Assembly: GCF_014839805.1 (NCBI RefSeq)
Contig: NC_051115.1
Span: forward strand, 3,656,600-3,720,599
Direction: 5' to 3'
DNA length: 64,000 nt
Origin: Manduca sexta
Taxonomy: Eukaryota; Arthropoda; Insecta; Lepidoptera; Sphingidae
Shown here: piece after piece, positions 54,601 to 57,379 of the stretch
Layout: each line of letters begins with the position of its first letter
Position numbering within the stretch: position 1 is the first letter of the stretch
Translations under genes and position numbers: made by a program
The notes under the pieces: generated by a model
Told to the model about the DNA's origin: nothing
The model's database searches: none
The model's input: only the letters and a program-made list of their open reading frames with translations

Positions 54601-57379
54601 TATTATTCCTCTCTCGCTTTATTACAATTTTTTTTCGAGCTTGTAATTTTTGAATTCGTTAAAATTTTCAAGTGTAGGATTGTATTTGAACCTTATATAA
54701 GCATCTTTACTATTTTTGACGGCCAACGCACAACTCTCATTCCACCAAGGAACTGTCTGATGCCGAATGTTCTTAATAGAATTAGTTTGATAGTGCAATA
54801 ATTTATTACTACTCTGTGGAATTGATTGCTCAACAGCTGTCATAATAATGTTATAGAATTTATTATATAACTCAAGTGGTTCAGATGATAAAAAATCAGA
54901 ATTGTCTAGCATTTTATTAACTAAAACAGAGAAAGTTTCCCAGTTGATCATACGAAGATTATATTTCCGAAAGTATTTCATGTTTGCAGATTCACTAAAG
55001 ACAGGAGGAAAACTATTGTTCAACAAAAGTTTAGTCATTGTTGGCAAATGATAGCTGCCTAAAGGATCATCATGAACCCACCATTCAGAATTAAGTGCCA
55101 ATGAAGGACTAATAAATGAAAGATCCAGTGCATTAGGTCGCCAAGTGTTAGTGCCAACCGTAGTAACATGTCCATCATTTAATAACACTAAATCACAATC
55201 ATCGAGGGAATCGAGAATGTCTCTGCCTCGTGCATCAGTTGAAGAACAACCCCACAAGACATGATGTGCATTAAAAATCCCCTGATATAAAAGGCCGGTT
55301 TCGGAATACTGTTAATTAAGTTGATAAATTTAGATTTCGTAAATGTAGGGGTGCAATTAGTAGGACAATAAAAGCTAGCGATTGAAAGCGGCTTATTATT
55401 TATTGTTATTTTTATTACAACGTTTTGTAGCGAATCATCACAATAAGTCTCTATATTCTCATAATAAATACTGTTGTGAATTACTATAGCAACACCATTA
55501 TGATGATTGCCACAGTCATTTCGCACAATAGAATAACCTTTTATATTGCAACGATGATGAGGTTTGAGCCAAGTCTCAGATATAATGGCTATATGAATTG
55601 AATGATCAAAAAGAAATTGGGTAAAATATGCCGATTACACAAAAGACTTTGTGCATTCCACTGTACTATATTTAACTGATTGTGGGTGAATTCGAAGAAG
55701 AAATATTTTTAGCTTTGAATGTTTCATTAACTATGTCAAGCACACTTTTAGAGCAAATGGGTGTATCTTTAGTTTTACTTAAGGTTACAATTTTAACTAT
55801 TGACTCAACTAAAATGTTTAATGCTTTATTGTCTGAGTTAAGAATGGTGAGAAAGTCAATATCGCGTTTTTTTGTTTGAGAGGAGGAAAATTTTTTTCAT
55901 CAAAAATGTCTGCAAAGGATTTGGGCATGTATTTATTTTTATTCTCTTCTATTTTCTTTTTCTTTATAGGGCATACACCAGAAATGCTGATGTGGTTGCC
56001 CTGGCAATGTACACACATAAAGCTTCTTGCATTGTTTTGTTACATGTTTAGTAATTGTGGCTTTCACTGCATATGGAGAAAAGTTCAGATATTTTGCAAA
56101 ATTTAGATAAATGGCCATACCTCAAGCACCGGTAGCATTGTTTGACTGGAGGCACATACTTTGTGATGTCATGTCTCCACCCTGCTAAATCGACATGGTC
56201 TGGAAGAACAGAAGCTGCAAATGTGATTGCTACAGTTTGGGTTGGCTGTTGAATAAAACCATTGTCAGTGTTAGTTTTGCGCAAAAATCTTCGGACACAA
56301 ATGATTTTTTTATAGGTAGACAACATTGTAAAAATTTTCTTATTTGTTAATTTTATTGGTACATTTCTTATAATGCCTGTAACTTCTGTTGAATAGGCAG
56401 GAATACTGGCTTTAAAATGATATTCTTTTAGGAAAGTTTGGTTATTTAAAAATGCATTGGCAAGACCAGGCTTTTCAAAATAAACACCAATTTTAAATTT
56501 ATTTAAACTTCTCAGATATTTAACCCCTTTGTTAAATCTTTTTAAGCAAGTAGATAATGAAAGCAGATCCCTGGATCCAATGGAACGTTGATTATCTGCA
56601 GATTCTACGAATACTACAAACTCTGCAGCTGCAGCATCTTCAGGATATCTCCTTGTATAGTCTGTGACATAATATGGTGCATATTTTACAACCTCTAATT
56701 GCTCCTCTTCACACTCTGAGGATGAAGAATCACCTGAGGTTTCCTCAGGCTTATCTTCAACAGTATCCCCTAAGCTATCTTTTTTCCGCTTCTTCGTTCG
56801 GCCCTTCCCCATTGCAAGAAATGAATTAAATATTTATTGAGCTAATATCTTATCAGTAGTTTTATTTACTTTTACTAAATTATCAGGATTTCGTTATATT
56901 TTAATATAAAAATTTTAAAATATATTTTAAGCCCGCCTAATCACTTGAAGGTTCCCGCGCTTTTCCAACAAGATTCCCCAAACCATAAACTTTTTTTTTT
57001 TTGGTTTGATTTACTCCTTAAGGAGAAGGCAAAGGCTCTTAGCCATACAGCCTAAAAAAACCATAAACTTACATGTAAAAAACTAAAAATGTCCATTACT
57101 GCATTCGTCTCCGACCTCTAAGGATATTGGTGGATTTGTTAAAATATTTCGGCCTTTTTCACAAACCAATAGCAAAGGGTAGTGTTTATATAAAAATGAT
57201 ATTCAATCACTCAATATTCAAGTAGTAAAGATTATTCTATAATTACAATTCAGATTTAAAAAGCTTTTATTTTTTTTATGACACAAATTAATAAAAAAAA
57301 AACATACCGGTGGATATCCACAAATAACTAAAGGAAGAATATAAAAAAAATTAAATAAAATAAACGATTTGTGTATCAT
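17345..57379 (-). CDS. Microexon-rich secreted Ig-like protein (whole gene model, 37 exons)
   Basis: I do not recognise a named gene. Thirty-six coding exons on the minus strand join in one frame to 2310 nt (769 residues plus stop). Residues 1-24 are a signal peptide; about 40-142 are a basic, helical region; about 143-292 hold several Cys; about 293-312 are a very acidic microexon-coded hinge; about 313-416 form a first Ig-like module; about 417-516, 525-613 and 617-717 are three Ig-like domains with a C-x2-C near the B strand and D/E-x-x-x-Y in the F strand; 718-769 form a linker and an Ala/Thr/Glu-rich tail. No transmembrane helix is seen, so a secreted or haemolymph protein is inferred. 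Possible N-glycosylation sites are NGS, NYT, NAT, NYS, NVT and a microexon-made NDS. Phase agreement at every junction and the internal Ig homology are the main support. Single exons may be wrong or missed. Confidence 0.8.
17367..17372 (-). terminator. Poly(A) signal ATTAAA
   Basis: The common ATTAAA variant, about 45 nt into the last exon of the Ig-like gene. No AATAAA was seen nearby on this strand. Confidence 0.4.
17447..17645 (-). mobile_element. SINE family A, truncated
   Basis: Tail and body only; it stops at AAGCGATAAATCAG. Confidence 0.65.
17755..18000 (-). mobile_element. B element
   Basis: From GACGAGACGAGCTTGCCG to GAGAAACCTACCAC, in the 3' UTR intron of the Ig-like gene. Confidence 0.65.
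18056..18180 (-). CDS. Ig-like gene exon 36: Ala/Thr/Glu-rich C-terminus and stop
   Basis: Phase 1 in. The 36 residues are almost only Ala, Thr, Glu and Ser, like an O-glycosylated mucin-type tail, and end at TAA (18073-18071). A good donor, AAG|GTAACA, follows 15 nt after the stop, so a final intron lies in the 3' UTR. The junction is close enough to the stop that nonsense-mediated decay is not expected. Confidence 0.75.
18962..18976 (-). CDS. Ig-like gene microexon 35 (15 nt)
   Basis: ACGGCGCAGGAGCAG between GTTTATTCCAG and GTAAAT, phase 1-1. It gives Asp-Gly-Ala-Gly-Ala. Confidence 0.7.
19408..19475 (-). mobile_element. SINE tRNA-like head fragment
   Basis: GATCCGGGATTCGAACCCAA (B box on minus) and a GCCGCCACCGAGG end. 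Confidence 0.5.
19522..19556 (-). CDS. Ig-like gene exon 34 (linker, 35 nt)
   Basis: Codes the acidic linker DPSQKDDEAPA, phase 2 in and 1 out, between TTTCATTACAG and GTATAA. Confidence 0.75.
19596..19895 (-). mobile_element. SINE family A
   Basis: A full body with head AACTAGGCTACCGCCGC. Confidence 0.75.
19918..20225. mobile_element. Two Lep1-like ends in opposite orientation
   Basis: A forward piece (CTAGTTTTTGCTCGCTACTT to AAAATAGCC) meets a reversed piece (CAAAGTCCCCCGCTGCAACT to AAAGCTAGTTT). Confidence 0.55.
20277..20529. mobile_element. TTAA-flanked MITE, copy 2
   Basis: Same inverted ends as at 15.2 kb, flanked by TTAA (20,273-20,276 and 20,530-20,533). Its centre is inverted relative to copy 1. 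Confidence 0.75.
20540..20820. repeat. CCGACGTTTCGAAAAC-type repeat and B-element end
   Basis: TTTCCTCCCGACGTTTCG with TTTAACGG-type flanks on both sides, followed by TATCGCTTACCATCAGGCG. Confidence 0.5.
21319..21437 (-). CDS. Ig-like gene exon 33 (Ig domain 3, E-G strands)
   Basis: A 119-nt exon, phase 0 in and 2 out. INEFTPEYEGVYQAVFGTQG is a typical E-F-G run, again without the F-strand Cys, with a possible N-glycosylation site (NVT). Acceptor TATTGTTACAG, donor GTAAGT. Confidence 0.9.
21527..21745 (+). repeat. K repeat, copy 1
   Basis: AAGTTATAAGTCTTTGAATT, GTGACGTCATC, to AATTTTAATGCAG. A diverged copy lies at about 41,350-41,570. Confidence 0.55.
21960..22335 (-). mobile_element. SINE family H with full tRNA-like head
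   Basis: One 90-bp unit, then GACCCGGGATTCGAACCCAG (B box on minus) and AACTACGCCGCCGAGG. It lies about 25 bp beyond exon 32's donor. Confidence 0.7.
22362..22439 (-). CDS. Ig-like gene exon 32 (Ig domain 3 middle)
   Basis: A 78-nt exon, phase 0-0 (VSVNGIVLEMSGGRRSNAAG and on). NGIVLEMSGG aligns with NGESVLSGG of Ig2. Acceptor CTATTTTCAG, donor GTAAGT. Confidence 0.8.
22528..22768. mobile_element. J MITE, copy 2
   Basis: CCCTCATTCATAAACGTTAT to its complement ATGAATAAGGGGG. The long inverted ends make one hairpin. Confidence 0.7.
22925..23053 (+). mobile_element. LINE 3' end with GATGAT tail
   Basis: GGGGGAGGCCTATGTTCAGC and GATGATGATGATGA. Related ends are at about 9,300-9,430, 36,310-36,450 and, reversed, 29,060-29,235. 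Confidence 0.5.
23335..23435 (-). CDS. Ig-like gene exon 31 (Ig domain 3 start)
   Basis: A 101-nt exon, phase 1 in and 0 out (VKINTPLVANSPKQGEQF..., then INYSCDDCTVEK). SCDDC aligns with TCDNC of Ig2 and KCNRC of Ig1. The donor AAAAG|GTCTGT is weak but is the one that joins in frame to exon 32. Confidence 0.8.
23823..24008. mobile_element. TTAA MITE, copy 3, lacking one end
   Basis: The left end is after TTAA (23,819-23,822). The right inverted arm is missing; it stops at a reversed AATTTCGTCATATTAAAT segment. Confidence 0.65.
24287..24292 (-). CDS. Ig-like gene microexon 30 (6 nt)
   Basis: CACCCG between AAATTTTCAG and GTAAGC, phase 1-1. It gives Ser-Pro, completing the sequon. Confidence 0.65.
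24573..24578 (-). CDS. Ig-like gene microexon 29 (6 nt)
   Basis: ATGACT between TTATTTCAG and GTAAGT, phase 1-1. It gives Asn-Asp, the first part of an Asn-Asp-Ser sequon. Confidence 0.7.
25025..25110 (-). CDS. Ig-like gene exon 28 (Ig domain 2, F-G strands)
   Basis: An 86-nt exon, phase 2 in and 1 out. FDDTNSCVYMGLFKKDSK matches the F-G pattern of exons 21 and 33. Acceptor TTTCCTTACAG and donor GTAAGT are strong. Confidence 0.85.
25143..25300 (+). mobile_element. RTE-like retroposon end
   Basis: TGCAACATTTTCATTAATAC to AGATTAGCGCGTT, as at 15.6 kb. Confidence 0.5.
25415..25612 (-). repeat. R repeat, copy 2
   Basis: Reversed copy of the 5.8-kb repeat, lying 70 bp past the exon 27 donor. 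It supplies a decoy GTAAGG donor to a frame that is still open. Confidence 0.6.
25682..25803 (-). CDS. Ig-like gene exon 27 (Ig domain 2, middle)
   Basis: A 122-nt exon, phase 0 in and 2 out, with VSFTCDNCELLDVLCNGE and a GG-R turn. I end it at the weak donor CAG|GTTCTC. That gives the phase exon 28 needs and a natural FNFPS-FDD join. The frame stays open to a stronger GTAAGG at 25,575, but that donor lies inside an interspersed repeat and gives the wrong phase. Confidence 0.75.
25840..26155 (-). mobile_element. SINE family A inside the MITE
   Basis: A full-length copy with AATAAAATAAT target duplication at both ends (25,829-25,839 and about 26,160-26,170). Confidence 0.75.
26222..26415 (+). 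mobile_element. RTE-type retroposon piece
   Basis: AACCGACTTCAAAAAAAGGA and GAACCGATTTGG are typical of RTE-like elements in insects. Confidence 0.45.
26470..27185. repeat. About 145-bp tandem array, five units
   Basis: Each unit has AGTTGTGTTTTTGCGTT, CACACCTTTTCCCC, GGGGTAGGCAGAGGTGTAAC and CGCGATAGTCGTA. Units differ by small changes and TACA-run length. Confidence 0.7.
27225..27835. mobile_element. Foldback element with about 130-bp inverted arms
   Basis: AACCGCCTTCAAAAACCACT ... AATTGCTAGTTAAGCTAG at 27,240-27,363 is repeated inverted at about 27,712-27,835. The loop has a 62-codon frame with no known motif. Confidence 0.7.
28155..28466 (-). mobile_element. SINE family A
   Basis: A full-length copy ending about 30 bp from the donor of exon 26. 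Confidence 0.75.
28498..28556 (-). CDS. Ig-like gene exon 26 (Ig domain 2 start)
   Basis: A 59-nt exon, phase 1 in and 0 out (VLNAVRLKTSSKVGEHYDSQ). Acceptor TTATATTGCAG, donor CAG|GTAACA. It supplies the A strand before exon 27's VSFTC. Confidence 0.8.
28588..28870 (-). mobile_element. B element
   Basis: T-rich end, GATGGTAAGCGATACGATCC and body to GAGAGACCTACCACC. It starts about 30 bp upstream of exon 26. Confidence 0.65.
28970..28975 (-). CDS. Ig-like gene microexon 25 (6 nt)
   Basis: AAAATG between AATCATTTCAG and GTAAGT, phase 1-1. It gives Gln-Asn in the full chain, or a TAA stop if joined directly to exon 21. Confidence 0.7.
29484..29797 (-). mobile_element. SINE family A
   Basis: A full-length copy with slightly degenerate head AACTAGGCTATTGCC. 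Confidence 0.75.
29886..29917. repeat. CAT microsatellite
   Basis: About ten CAT units. Confidence 0.85.
30019..30024 (-). CDS. Ig-like gene microexon 24 (6 nt)
   Basis: ATGTTC between TTGTTATTCCAG and GTAAGT, phase 1-1. It gives Asp-Val in the full chain. Confidence 0.7.
30463..30468 (-). CDS. Ig-like gene microexon 23 (6 nt)
   Basis: AAATGG between GTTTATTTCAG and GTAAGA, phase 1-1. It gives Gln-Met after microexon 22, but a TAA stop if joined straight to exon 21. Confidence 0.7.
30560..30565 (-). CDS. Ig-like gene microexon 22 (6 nt)
   Basis: CTCCAC between TTTTTTTTTTCAG and GTAAAT, phase 1-1. After exon 21 it gives Ser-Pro. Confidence 0.65.
30958..31240 (-). mobile_element. B element
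   Basis: From TTTTTATTACTTTTAATGAC to GAGATCTACCACCAGTAATA. Confidence 0.65.
31252..31530 (+). mobile_element. RTE-like retroposon end C, copy 1
   Basis: GACCCGACAGACGTTGTCCC to GGGATTCATTTATATATG. It abuts exon 21's donor. Two more copies are at 46.3 and 60.7 kb. Confidence 0.65.
31538..31656 (-). CDS. Ig-like gene exon 21 (Ig domain 1, F-G strands)
   Basis: A 119-nt exon, phase 2 in and 1 out. DFGDYFAIIQNEDGTEERVK is a classic F-G hairpin, but it lacks the usual Cys two residues after the F-strand Tyr. It ends GTT GTT T, so the next exon fixes whether the first hinge codon is sense or stop. Confidence 0.9.
33020..33200 (-). CDS. Ig-like gene exon 20 (Ig domain 1, A to E strands)
   Basis: A 181-nt exon, phase 1 in and 2 out, with a possible N-glycosylation site (NAT) and KCNRC near the B strand. 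Donor GTAAGT, acceptor TTATTCCCCAG. Confidence 0.85.
33736..33892 (-). CDS. Ig-like gene exon 19 (first Ig-like module, end)
   Basis: A 157-nt exon, phase 0 in and 1 out (GNLEVTQEIKGNFVYVTF..., then FKYENAASYYLRFRSKS). The YENAASYYLRF segment aligns with the F strands of the later Ig domains. Donor GTGAGT, acceptor ATTTCAG. Confidence 0.85.
34003..34323 (-). mobile_element. SINE family A
   Basis: Full length, from ATATCAGCCCTGTATTATAT to AGGCTATCGCCGC. Confidence 0.75.
34340..35168. mobile_element. L MITE with a second inverted repeat nested inside
   Basis: Outer arms: CAGGGTCAATATTGACATTG at the left and CAATGTCAAATTGACCC at the right. Inner arms of about 95 bp lie at 34,580-34,674 and 34,823-34,919 (CTACAACTTTGGTCCAGTAA and its complement). 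Confidence 0.65.
35344..35352 (-). CDS. Ig-like gene microexon 18 (9 nt)
   Basis: ACCCGAAGT between GTATTTTACAG and GTAAGT, phase 0-0, coding Thr-Arg-Ser. It is the only microexon here that is not phase 1-1. Confidence 0.65.
35483..35630 (-). mobile_element. Q retroposon, reversed
   Basis: CTACCACCAGTTCGGAAAGC and GGCAAGAAACTCTAG, complement of the 8.0-kb copy. Confidence 0.5.
35857..36157 (-). mobile_element. SINE family A
   Basis: Slightly rearranged near the head (CATTCGTAGGCTGTCACCGC). Confidence 0.7.
36228..36254 (-). CDS. Ig-like gene exon 17 (27 nt)
   Basis: Codes QHKLTTLEN, phase 0-0, between TTTTGTTTTACAG and GTAAGA. It can be skipped in frame. Confidence 0.7.
36599..36652. repeat. 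TA microsatellite
   Basis: About 27 TA units. Confidence 0.95.
36740..36910 (+). mobile_element. RTE-like retroposon end
   Basis: CTACTGAACGGATTTTTGTA to AGGCGAAGCCGCGGGCA. A related piece is at 45.5-45.76 kb. Confidence 0.5.
36957..37012. repeat. Short palindrome
   Basis: GGAAGCCGATAGGAATGGG and its inverted match CCCATTCCTATCGGCTTC across a 17-19 nt loop. Confidence 0.6.
37165..37470 (-). mobile_element. B element
   Basis: From the T-rich end to AAGTTACCTATTACCACT, ending about 20 bp from the donor of exon 16. Confidence 0.65.
37488..37606 (-). CDS. Ig-like gene exon 16
   Basis: A 119-nt exon, phase 1 in and 0 out. It opens acidic (EDDPNEFAPL), then KWPIPDGYDFDGTGIFRI. Donor GTAAGT, acceptor GTTTCAG. 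It begins the first Ig-like module. Confidence 0.8.
37684..37927. mobile_element. MITE, intact copy with TAAT duplication
   Basis: Ends CGCACTCTTAATAAAATAAT and its complement, flanked by TAAT on both sides. It is the intact reference for the broken copy at 25.8-28.0 kb. Confidence 0.7.
38405..38600 (+). mobile_element. M retroposon end, copy 2
   Basis: AGCGACCCGCCCCGGCATTC to ACTATGTAGTGATGAG, inside a duplicated segment with SINE-head remnants at 38,350 and 38,706. Confidence 0.55.
38808..38816 (-). CDS. Ig-like gene microexon 15 (9 nt)
   Basis: CTATACCTG between TTTATTCTAG and GTAAGT, phase 1-1. In the full chain it gives Ser-Ile-Pro. Its last five bases match those of microexon 14 shifted by one (ACCTG and ACCTT). 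Confidence 0.7.
39709..39720 (-). CDS. Ig-like gene microexon 14 (12 nt)
   Basis: AAATAATACCTT between ATAATTTACAG and GTAAGT, phase 1-1. In the full chain it gives Glu-Ile-Ile-Pro. Confidence 0.7.
39966..39971 (-). CDS. Ig-like gene microexon 13 (6 nt)
   Basis: AGGACG between GTTATTTTTCAG and GTATGT, phase 1-1. In the full chain it gives Lys-Asp. The same six bases open exon 16, which hints at local duplication. Confidence 0.7.
40309..40317 (-). CDS. Ig-like gene microexon 12 (9 nt)
   Basis: AATACGAAA between CTTATTTCAG and GTAAGT, phase 1-1. In the full chain it gives Glu-Tyr-Glu. Confidence 0.75.
40408..40665 (-). repeat. P repeat, copy 2
   Basis: The reversed partner of 17,024-17,290, ending in a C15 run and TTGGCGACGCCCT. 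Confidence 0.6.
40857..40865 (-). CDS. Ig-like gene microexon 11 (9 nt)
   Basis: GGTTCGATG between TTTTATTTCAG and GTAAGT, phase 1-1. In the full chain it gives Arg-Phe-Asp. Confidence 0.75.
40942..41160. mobile_element. J MITE, copy 3
   Basis: CCTTATTCATAGACGTTTTT to AAAACGTCTATGAATAAGGG. Confidence 0.65.
41350..41570 (+). repeat. K repeat, copy 2
   Basis: AAGTTATAAAGCTTTGAAAT and TGACGTCATCAAG, diverged from 21.5 kb. Confidence 0.5.
41977..41982 (-). CDS. Ig-like gene microexon 10 (6 nt)
   Basis: TGGAAA between TTTATTTCCAG and GTAAGT, phase 1-1. In the full chain it gives Met-Glu. Confidence 0.7.
42152..42160 (-). CDS. Ig-like gene microexon 9 (9 nt)
   Basis: ACGATTACA between TTATTTACAG and GTAAGT, phase 1-1. 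With the C left by exon 8 it gives His-Asp-Tyr. Confidence 0.75.
42395..42495. repeat. ATCCGG-ATTACC motif cluster
   Basis: Six imperfect repeats of ATCCGGTATTACC-like text in 100 bp, just past exon 8's donor. Confidence 0.6.
42543..42669 (-). CDS. Ig-like gene exon 8
   Basis: A 127-nt exon, phase 0 in and 1 out (TYKFVTELDPDREVCEHW..., then NPCQIGYIYS). It carries two Cys and directly precedes the run of seven microexons. Acceptor ATTATTTCAG, donor GTAAGT. Confidence 0.85.
42847..42864. repeat. G homopolymer
   Basis: An 18-nt run of G; its length is likely uncertain in the assembly. Confidence 0.9.
43170..43375 (+). repeat. R repeat, copy 3
   Basis: GAGACTTTCCCGCCTCACAC to CCTCTATAGCAACGC. 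Confidence 0.55.
43400..44600. other. No recognised feature in intron 7
   Basis: GC content is higher than in nearby introns at 43.4-43.9 kb, with overlapping short open frames on both strands. No motif or splice structure convinces me. Confidence 0.3.
44612..44766 (-). CDS. Ig-like gene exon 7
   Basis: A 155-nt exon, phase 1 in and 0 out (HKVEGPDLPRNGSTVIGCAP... to YRYYPDR), with two possible N-glycosylation sites, NGS and NYT. Donor AGG|GTGAGT, acceptor CCCCAG. It supplies exactly the phase shift needed between exons 6 and 8. Confidence 0.8.
44940..45265. repeat. D repeat, copy 2
   Basis: ATCGATATATATGTACTACG to AGAATATACGTCAATT. Confidence 0.7.
45493..45765 (+). mobile_element. RTE-like retroposon end, degenerate
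   Basis: AAAGTCCCCAAAAGCTGTCT to GTCACGAGCATAGCTAGTTT. Confidence 0.45.
45821..46028 (-). mobile_element. SINE family A, 5'-truncated
   Basis: Tail and body to AGCGATAATTCATAAA. The tRNA head is absent, and the copy stops 55 bp from exon 6. Confidence 0.7.
46083..46250 (-). CDS. Ig-like gene exon 6 (Cys-rich)
   Basis: A 168-nt exon, phase 1-1, containing MYRCPANRAP, DGSGIIMCEED, DSCLSAED and KYFFCNR. The donor ATC|GTGAGT is strong. A truncated SINE ends about 50 bp beyond the donor. The four Cys suggest an extracellular, disulfide-bonded unit. Confidence 0.8.
46330..46608 (+). mobile_element. RTE-like retroposon end C, copy 2
   Basis: GTTGATCCGACAGACGTTGT to ATAATATATAGATT. Confidence 0.65.
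46725..48165 (-). mobile_element. SINE family H carrying a 14-unit, 90-bp array
   Basis: The array (46,725-47,960) continues into the SINE body (CGGCTTTACGTGCCGAGGCA) and tRNA-like head (GCTACGCCTCTGAGG). Units hold GTGCACGAGTGTGTGCAATA and CTCATAGTCCGGTGAGA. Two units lack 2 bp, and a C/T site in GAYCGGAG varies among units. Confidence 0.85.
48226..48445 (-). mobile_element. tRNA-headed SINE, another family
   Basis: On minus: GTGGCTCGATGGTGTAGTAT and GGGTTCGAATCCCTGG are A- and B-box-like, followed by a non-tRNA body. Confidence 0.6.
48686..48866 (-). CDS. Ig-like gene exon 5 (charged helical segment)
   Basis: A 181-nt exon, phase 0 in and phase 1 out. It codes a Lys/Glu-rich, probably alpha-helical stretch (AEAKKKVDVLSEELLPY...). 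The donor chosen, AAGG|GTGCGA, is weak, but it alone gives the phase that exon 6 needs. The better-looking GTAAAC further on (48,652) would put a stop in exon 6. The acceptor CTGATTCAG has its pyrimidine tract about 20 nt upstream. Confidence 0.65.
49404..49442 (-). CDS. Ig-like gene exon 4
   Basis: A 39-nt exon, phase 0-0, coding DGTGIKFNKDADR. The DGTGI motif recurs in exon 16 and as DGSGI in exon 6. Acceptor TTATTTCAG, donor GTATGT. Confidence 0.75.
49575..49890. repeat. D repeat, copy 3, reversed
   Basis: GACACGAACGTCCATATAAA to CTAGTACATAGTATATATAC. Confidence 0.65.
50116..50430 (+). mobile_element. SINE family A
   Basis: GCGGCGATGGCCTAGTTGGT head to a TATTATTATT tail, 20 bp from exon 3's donor. 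Confidence 0.75.
50456..50545 (-). CDS. Ig-like gene exon 3
   Basis: A 90-nt exon, phase 0-0; the other two frames have stops. It codes a basic segment (TGDEVQAGSV... to RRQAV). Acceptor TTTATTTATAG, donor GTAAGT. Confidence 0.75.
50640..50940 (-). mobile_element. B element
   Basis: TTTTTTATTGCTTTGAATGA to GGAGACCTACCACCAG. Confidence 0.65.
51235..51812 (-). repeat. 35-bp tandem array in the LINE 3' UTR
   Basis: About 16-17 copies of a 35-bp unit containing AAGGCCGAAGCCATGTCTGA. The first copies (51,235-51,340) are diverged and the inner ones nearly identical, alternating AATAGTC and AATATTC variants. Confidence 0.85.
51932..55690 (-). pseudogene. LINE ORF2: endonuclease, reverse transcriptase, RNase H, frameshifted
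   Basis: Pieces in several frames cover the whole polyprotein. Endonuclease: IVQWNAQSL, then IAIISETWLKP with the catalytic Glu, and DLSFIS. Reverse transcriptase: KPDKSPNSPDSYRPIALTS, NQFGFRRGMS, QGGILSPLLY and QFADDLAIY with the catalytic Asp pair. RNase H: VFTDGAK, TAEAYAI, TDCMSV and TPSHIGVIGNERVDYLA. A Cys/His end CTYCNCGLIQSLDHIFFEC follows. At least four frame breaks (about 55,620; 55,275; 54,550; 53,750-53,790; 53,450) inactivate it, unless they are assembly indels. Confidence 0.85.
55818..56812 (-). pseudogene. LINE ORF1 (gag-like, zinc knuckles), frameshifted
   Basis: The frame opens MGKGRTKKRKKDS, with an acidic Ser-rich stretch, then a central domain, then CCHC knuckles: CYRCLRYGHLSKFC, and after a frameshift near 56,050 CVHCQGNHISISGVC. 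This is the ORF1 plan of I/Jockey-type elements, which coats the RNA. The frameshift makes this copy inactive as read. Confidence 0.75.
57073..57117 (-). CDS. Ig-like gene exon 2
   Basis: A 45-nt exon open in phase 0 on both sides (RSETNAV...), with acceptor ATATCCTTAG and donor GTAAGT. Because it is phase 0-0 it could be skipped without frame loss. The LINE target-site duplication begins at intron position +4 of its donor. The acceptor is only moderate, so the exon is less sure than its neighbours. Confidence 0.5.
57308..57379 (-). CDS. Ig-like gene exon 1: start codon and signal peptide
   Basis: ATG at 57379-57377 has A at -3. The 24 codons give a short basic start (MIHK), a long hydrophobic core and a likely cleavage after VICG. 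The exon ends in phase 0 at a GTATGT donor. The 5' UTR lies above 57,379. This is the only signal-peptide-like start I found upstream of exon 3. Confidence 0.7.

Larger units (their letters stand above)
51119..57069 (-). mobile_element. Full-length non-LTR retrotransposon (I/Jockey-like, with RNase H) plus tail fragment
   Basis: The element body runs from 56,979 to about 51,131 on the minus strand, with poly(A) (T on plus) at 51,131-51,142. It has a gag-like ORF1 with zinc knuckles, an ORF2 with endonuclease, reverse transcriptase and RNase H, and a 3' UTR made largely of a 35-bp tandem array. The RNase H domain points to the I-like side of the I/Jockey superfamily. Three identical 12-bp copies of AAACCATAAACT (51,119-51,130; 56,980-56,991; 57,058-57,069) bracket the main copy and a second insertion that is only the last 54 bp plus poly(A). 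It lies in intron 2 of the Ig-like gene, in the same orientation. Confidence 0.85.
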
